A DNA stretch of 64,000 nt from Opeltia flavorubescens. Taxonomy: Eukaryota > Ascomycota > Lecanoromycetes > Teloschistales > Teloschistaceae. Both the position numbers and the translations under genes were made by a program. The notes below the pieces were generated by a model. It was not told the origin of the DNA and did not search any database. It was given only the letters and a program-made list of their open reading frames with translations. The stretch lies in assembly GCA_000442125.1 (NCBI GenBank), contig KE546967.1, positions 2,095,854-2,159,853 of the forward strand, read 5' to 3'. Position 1 is the first letter of the stretch; each line of letters opens with the position of its first letter. Shown piece by piece: positions 60,106-64,000 of this stretch.

Positions 60106-60404
60106 AAAAAATAGATTCTATATATACGATTATTATTAAATTTAGAAGTTTTTGCCCCTTTTTTTTTATTTTAAATATATAAATACTACTTTTATTTATA
60201 TTTTATCGATTTTTCTAAACCGATTTCTATTTAAAGCTATAATAATTAAAATATTTTATTTTTTAAATTAAATTTACCGATTATCTACGGAAATTAACGC
60301 TAAATATAGATTACTCGAAGAAATTCCTGCTATATTTATTAGTTAGATCTATTTAATAATAAATTATAATATTTTTACTAATAAATTATAATAGTAGTTA
60401 AAAG

Positions 60405-61215
60405 CGATTAATATATTATCTATTATTATATATTAATCTACTATAATATATCTAATCTATTATAATATATTCAATCTATTATAATATATTTAATCTATTA
60501 TAATATATCTAATTTAATATCGTATATTTTACCTAATATTATATATTCTATCTATTATTATATATTCTATCTGCTATTATATATTTTACCTGCTATAATA
60601 TATTTAAACTGCTATAATATATCTAAACTATTATAATATATCCAACCTATTATAATATATCCAATCTATTATAATATATCCAACCTACTATAATATATTT
60701 AATCTATTATAATATATTTAACCTATTATAATATATTTAATCTATTATAATATATTTAATCTATTATAATATATCCAATCTATTATAATATATCCAATTT
60801 ATTATAATATATTTAATTTATTATAATATATCCAATCTAATATCGCGTATTTTATCTAGTATTGCGTATTTTATCTGCTATTATATATTTTATCTATTAT
60901 TATATATTTTATCTATTATAATATATTTAAACTGCTATAAAATATTTAATCTATTATTATATATTCTATTTATATATTCAATTTATTATAATATATTCAA
61001 TCTAGTATAATATATCTAATCTAGTATTATATATTTTATCTAATATTATATATTTTATCTGCTATTATATATTCCACCTAATATTATATATTTTACCTGC
61101 TATAATATATCTAAATTGCTATTATATATTTTATTTATATATTTAATTTATTATAATATATTTAACTTATTATTATATATTTTACCTATTATAATATATT
61201 TTATCTATTTATATA
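60405..61215. repeat. 19-bp satellite array in copy A
   Basis: Near-continuous copies of CTATTATAATATATTTAAT and variants (CTGCTATAATATATCTAAA, CTATTATAATATATCCAAC), roughly forty units in phase apart from two short breaks near 60970 and 61130. Some units still have CCAAC, that is, unmutated CpA. Confidence 0.8.
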
Positions 61216-61468
61216 TATCTATTATTATATATTTATTCCCTTTTTATTTATTTTATCTATAGATTCGGCTATTAAAAAATTTAAATATAAGCTATAATAA
61301 TATTTAATATCCTATAAAATTATATATATTTTAGTTTTAAATATATTTTTAATATTAAATTTTAATAAAATTCGATAAAATTATTATTATTTAAATAAAA
61401 ATAATAAATAATAGAAAAAAATTTAATATTATTTTTTAATAAATTCTAATAATTAAAATTTATTTTTT

Positions 61469-61542
61469 TAAAATCGCGCCGAAAAATTACGGATAAAACT
61501 TTACTATAGAGTTTTACCCGTAATTTTTTAACGCGATTTTAA
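61469..61542. repeat. hairpin-forming inverted repeat in copy A
   Basis: The left arm AAAATCGCG...GAAAAATTACGG and right arm CCGTAATTTTTTAACGCGATTTT pair over about 30 bases with few mismatches around a loop TTTACTATAGA. The equivalent hairpin in copy B is at 62754-62825, with a perfect inner part AAAACCCGATTATCGGGTTTT. Confidence 0.7.
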
Positions 61543-61749
61543 AAAGTAAAATATAATAGCTATATTTAATTAAAATAGTAAAAAAATTATAATATACTTT
61601 TTAAAAATAAAAACCGTTTATTATTTATAAATTCGTTTTATTATTATATTAAATTAGTTTTTTTTTTATAAATATTTTTAATTTTTTATATAAAAAATAA
61701 ATTATAAATTATTATATATTCTTTAATAGCGTATTAATAGTTTATAATA

Positions 61750-63045
61750 TATTTTATATATATAATTATTATTAAATTTAAAAGTTTTTACTCTTTTTTT
61801 TTTATTTTAAAAATATAAATATTATTTTTATTTATATTTTATCGATTTTTTTAAATCGATTTTTATTTAAAATTATAATAATTAAAATATTCTACTTTTT
61901 AAATTAAATATATTGGTTATTTATAAAAATTAACGTTAAATATAAATTATTCGAAAAAACTTCTATTATATTTATTAATTAAATCTATTTAATAATAAAT
62001 TGTAATATTTTTATTAATAAATTATAATAATAGTTAAAAGCGGTTAATATATTATCTATTATTATATATTTAATCTACTATAATATATTTAACCTATTAT
62101 AATATATTTAACCTATTATAATATATTTAACCTACTATAATATATTTAATCTATTATAATATATTTAATTTATTATAATATATTTAATCTACTATAATAT
62201 ATTTAATCTAGTATTATATATTTAATCTAATATTATATATCTAATCTAATATTATATATTCTATTTAATATTATATATTCTATCTACTATTATATATTCT
62301 ACCTGCTATTATATATTCTATCTACTATTATATATTCTATCTACTATAATATAATTTACCTATTATACTATATTTAAGCTGCTATTAAATATCGAACCTA
62401 TTATTATATATTCTACCTATATATTTAATCTACTATAATATATTTAATCTATTAATATATATTTTATTTATTATAATATATTTTATTTATTTATATATAT
62501 TTATTATTATATATCTATTTCCCTTTTATTTATTTTATTTATAAATTCGGCTATTTAAAAATTTATATATAAACTATAATAATATTTAATATTTAATAGA
62601 ATTATATATATCTTAATTTTAAATATATTTTTAATATTAAATTATAATAAAACTCGATAAAATTATTATTATTTAAATAAAAATAATAAATAGTAGAAAA
62701 AAAATAGTAATATTATATTTTAATAGATTTTAATAGTTAGAATTTACTTTTTTAGAATTATATCGAGAAATTATAAGTAAAACCCGATTATCGGGTTTTA
62801 CCTATAATTTTTCGGCGCGATTTTAAAAAATAAAATATAATAGCTATATTTTATTAAAATAGTAGAAAAATTATAATATATTTTTTAAAAATAGAAACTA
62901 TTTATTATTTATAGATTTATTCTATTATTATATCGAATTAATTTTTTTTTTTATAAATATTTTTAATTTTTTATATAAAAAATAAATTATAAATTATTAT
63001 ATATTTTTTAATAATATATTAATAGTTTATAATATATTATTTTTT
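61750..63045. repeat. large tandem unit, copy B
   Basis: The head at about 61750-62050, array at 62050-62505 and tail at 62505-63045 match copy A in order, with many A/T substitutions and a shorter array. Copy B looks more mutated than A, with fewer C and G bases (for example AGTTTTTACTC against AGTTTTTGCCCC). Confidence 0.75.
62050..62505. repeat. 19-bp satellite array in copy B
   Basis: The same 19-bp motif in roughly twenty copies, shorter than in copy A, with TTTAAT/TTTAAC/TTCTAC endings. Confidence 0.75.
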
Positions 63046-64000
63046 TTTTATATTTCTATAATATTAGTAATTTATTTCTAGTTTATAGTTAGTAATTTCC
63101 TATAAAATAAATAGGTTTTAACCTATATATATTTCTATATATTTTTTATAAAAATTAATTCTTTCGATCTTTAATTTATTAAATTCATTCTAGATTATAT
63201 TATTAGTATTTATATATTATATACTTCTTTAAATTAAATTATATTAGAATATTAAATCTCTAATATAAAAATATTTTATATTTTTTATTATTCTTTTTAA
63301 AGGAATTTAAAAACCGATTCTATAATATTTATTATAAAAACGAATTTATTAATTTTAAAATATAATTGTAAAAATTTAAAAATTTTCGATTTTTTATTAC
63401 TAAAACTTTCCTATTATAGTATTATATCTAAAACTTATCTAATTAGAAAACTTCCGGTTATAAATTTTTATAAATAGTTCTTTTTTTTAATTTAAACCTA
63501 TTTTTAATTATTTTATCTATATTTTTTATTAATTATACACGTTATAGATTTTATTCTATTTTAATATTCGTTTTTATTCGAAGAATTATAGATAATTAAT
63601 ATTATTTAAAGTAGGTAAACTAATTATATATCGTTAAAAATATTAATATAACTTATTATAATATCTATTATTAATTTAATTATATTAAAATAATTTCTAT
63701 TAATCTAATTAAAAGAAAAACCGTCGTTTATTAATATTTTTCTTTTTTAACCCCTTTTTTATTCTATACCCTAACCTATTTTTTTTTTTATTTTACTATC
63801 CCTTTTTTATTTATTATTTTTATTCTATTCTTTTTCCTTTATCTTTTATACCCTATTAAAAGAAAAAAGTCTTTATTAACTTTAAAAAATATCGCTAGTT
63901 TAATATTAAATAAAGGTAAATTTATTATACAAATTATATTATATATTATAAAATATAATATAACTCTAATATATTTAACCCGACTATTATTATTTTTATA

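Larger units (their letters stand above)
60115..61750. repeat. large tandem unit, copy A
   Basis: Head segment 60115-60395 (TATATACGATTATTATTAAATT... to AGTTAAAAGCGATTAATATA), then a 19-bp satellite array, then a tail from about 61215 with a hairpin near 61469-61542 and the end TTAATAGTTTATAATATATT. All three parts recur in the same order in copy B, which starts immediately after. Confidence 0.75.
44480..64000. repeat. RIP-degraded AT-rich block, continues beyond window
   Basis: Within about 150 bp the sequence changes from ordinary composition to runs of A and T with scattered CG, CC and CT. CpA and TpG are almost absent over tens of lines, while CpG (CCGCGG, CGCG) persists and TpA is everywhere. 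That is the end state of C-to-T change at CpA, the hallmark of repeat-induced point mutation in Pezizomycotina. No open reading frame survives. Such blocks are usually dead transposons; I could not name the original families. Poly-N positions are rare single bases (for example 47177, 47179, 51940, 59622). The block is uninterrupted except for the island at about 59838-60105. Confidence 0.9.

Noticed and set aside
60405-61215. CRISPR array
   Set aside because: The repeats are 19-bp units in direct contact with no unique spacers, in a eukaryotic AT-rich satellite context.

Overview
The window looks like nuclear DNA of a filamentous ascomycete (Pezizomycotina). The evidence is two heterokaryon-incompatibility (HET) genes, short introns of about 41-120 bp with GTRNGT-type donors, a fungal Helo-like-N/ubiquitin-like-domain protein, a secreted GH12 glucanase and a long AT-rich block with the signature of repeat-induced point mutation (RIP). 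The gene repertoire would suit a plant-associated leotiomycete, but I cannot place it more finely by eye. All gene models were spliced by hand from reading frame, GT/GC-AG sites and family expectation.

Region 1 (1-14.5 kb) holds a cut-off Cys-rich protein gene, an SRPK-like kinase, a protein with a PD-(D/E)XK-like core, a large HET protein, an omega-like glutathione transferase with an apparent +1 slip just after its start, a five-exon GH12 glucanase whose third intron carries a 40-base assembly gap, and an F-box protein. Region 2 (14.5-20 kb) has a 236-bp MITE with perfect 25-bp terminal inverted repeats, a six-exon membrane protein with a GC-AG intron, and a TauD-type 2-oxoglutarate oxygenase.

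Region 3 (20-24.5 kb) is a gene graveyard. It contains a fungal transcription-factor C-terminus with two in-frame TAA codons at expected glutamines, a badly decayed amidase, and a kinase with a stop codon and a frameshift at its DFG motif. Several of the stops are what C-to-T change at CpA would give. Region 4 (25-44.2 kb) is accessory in style: a second HET gene, a 992-aa protein joining a STAND-type N-terminal domain to a ubiquitin-like domain, a secreted FAD oxidoreductase, a MYND-finger gene broken near its 3' end, a small secreted eight-cysteine protein and a secreted HExxH protein. Long gene-poor gaps separate them.

Region 5 (about 44.5-64 kb) is an extremely AT-rich, gene-empty block that continues past the window. 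CpA/TpG is almost gone while CpG survives and TpA dominates. Structure is still visible: a 23-bp palindromic tandem array, a 62-bp tandem repeat, a tandemly duplicated 1.3-1.6 kb unit containing 19-bp satellite arrays and a conserved hairpin, and one island of normal composition at about 59.84-60.1 kb that must be younger than the mutation. The whole resembles the edge of a gene-poor compartment in a two-speed fungal genome, with a secreted protein gene lying about 300 bp from the boundary. I did not find a clearly new multi-gene system. The best leads are the RIP-block architecture and its spared island, the secreted HExxH protein, and the HET/Helo-like cluster.
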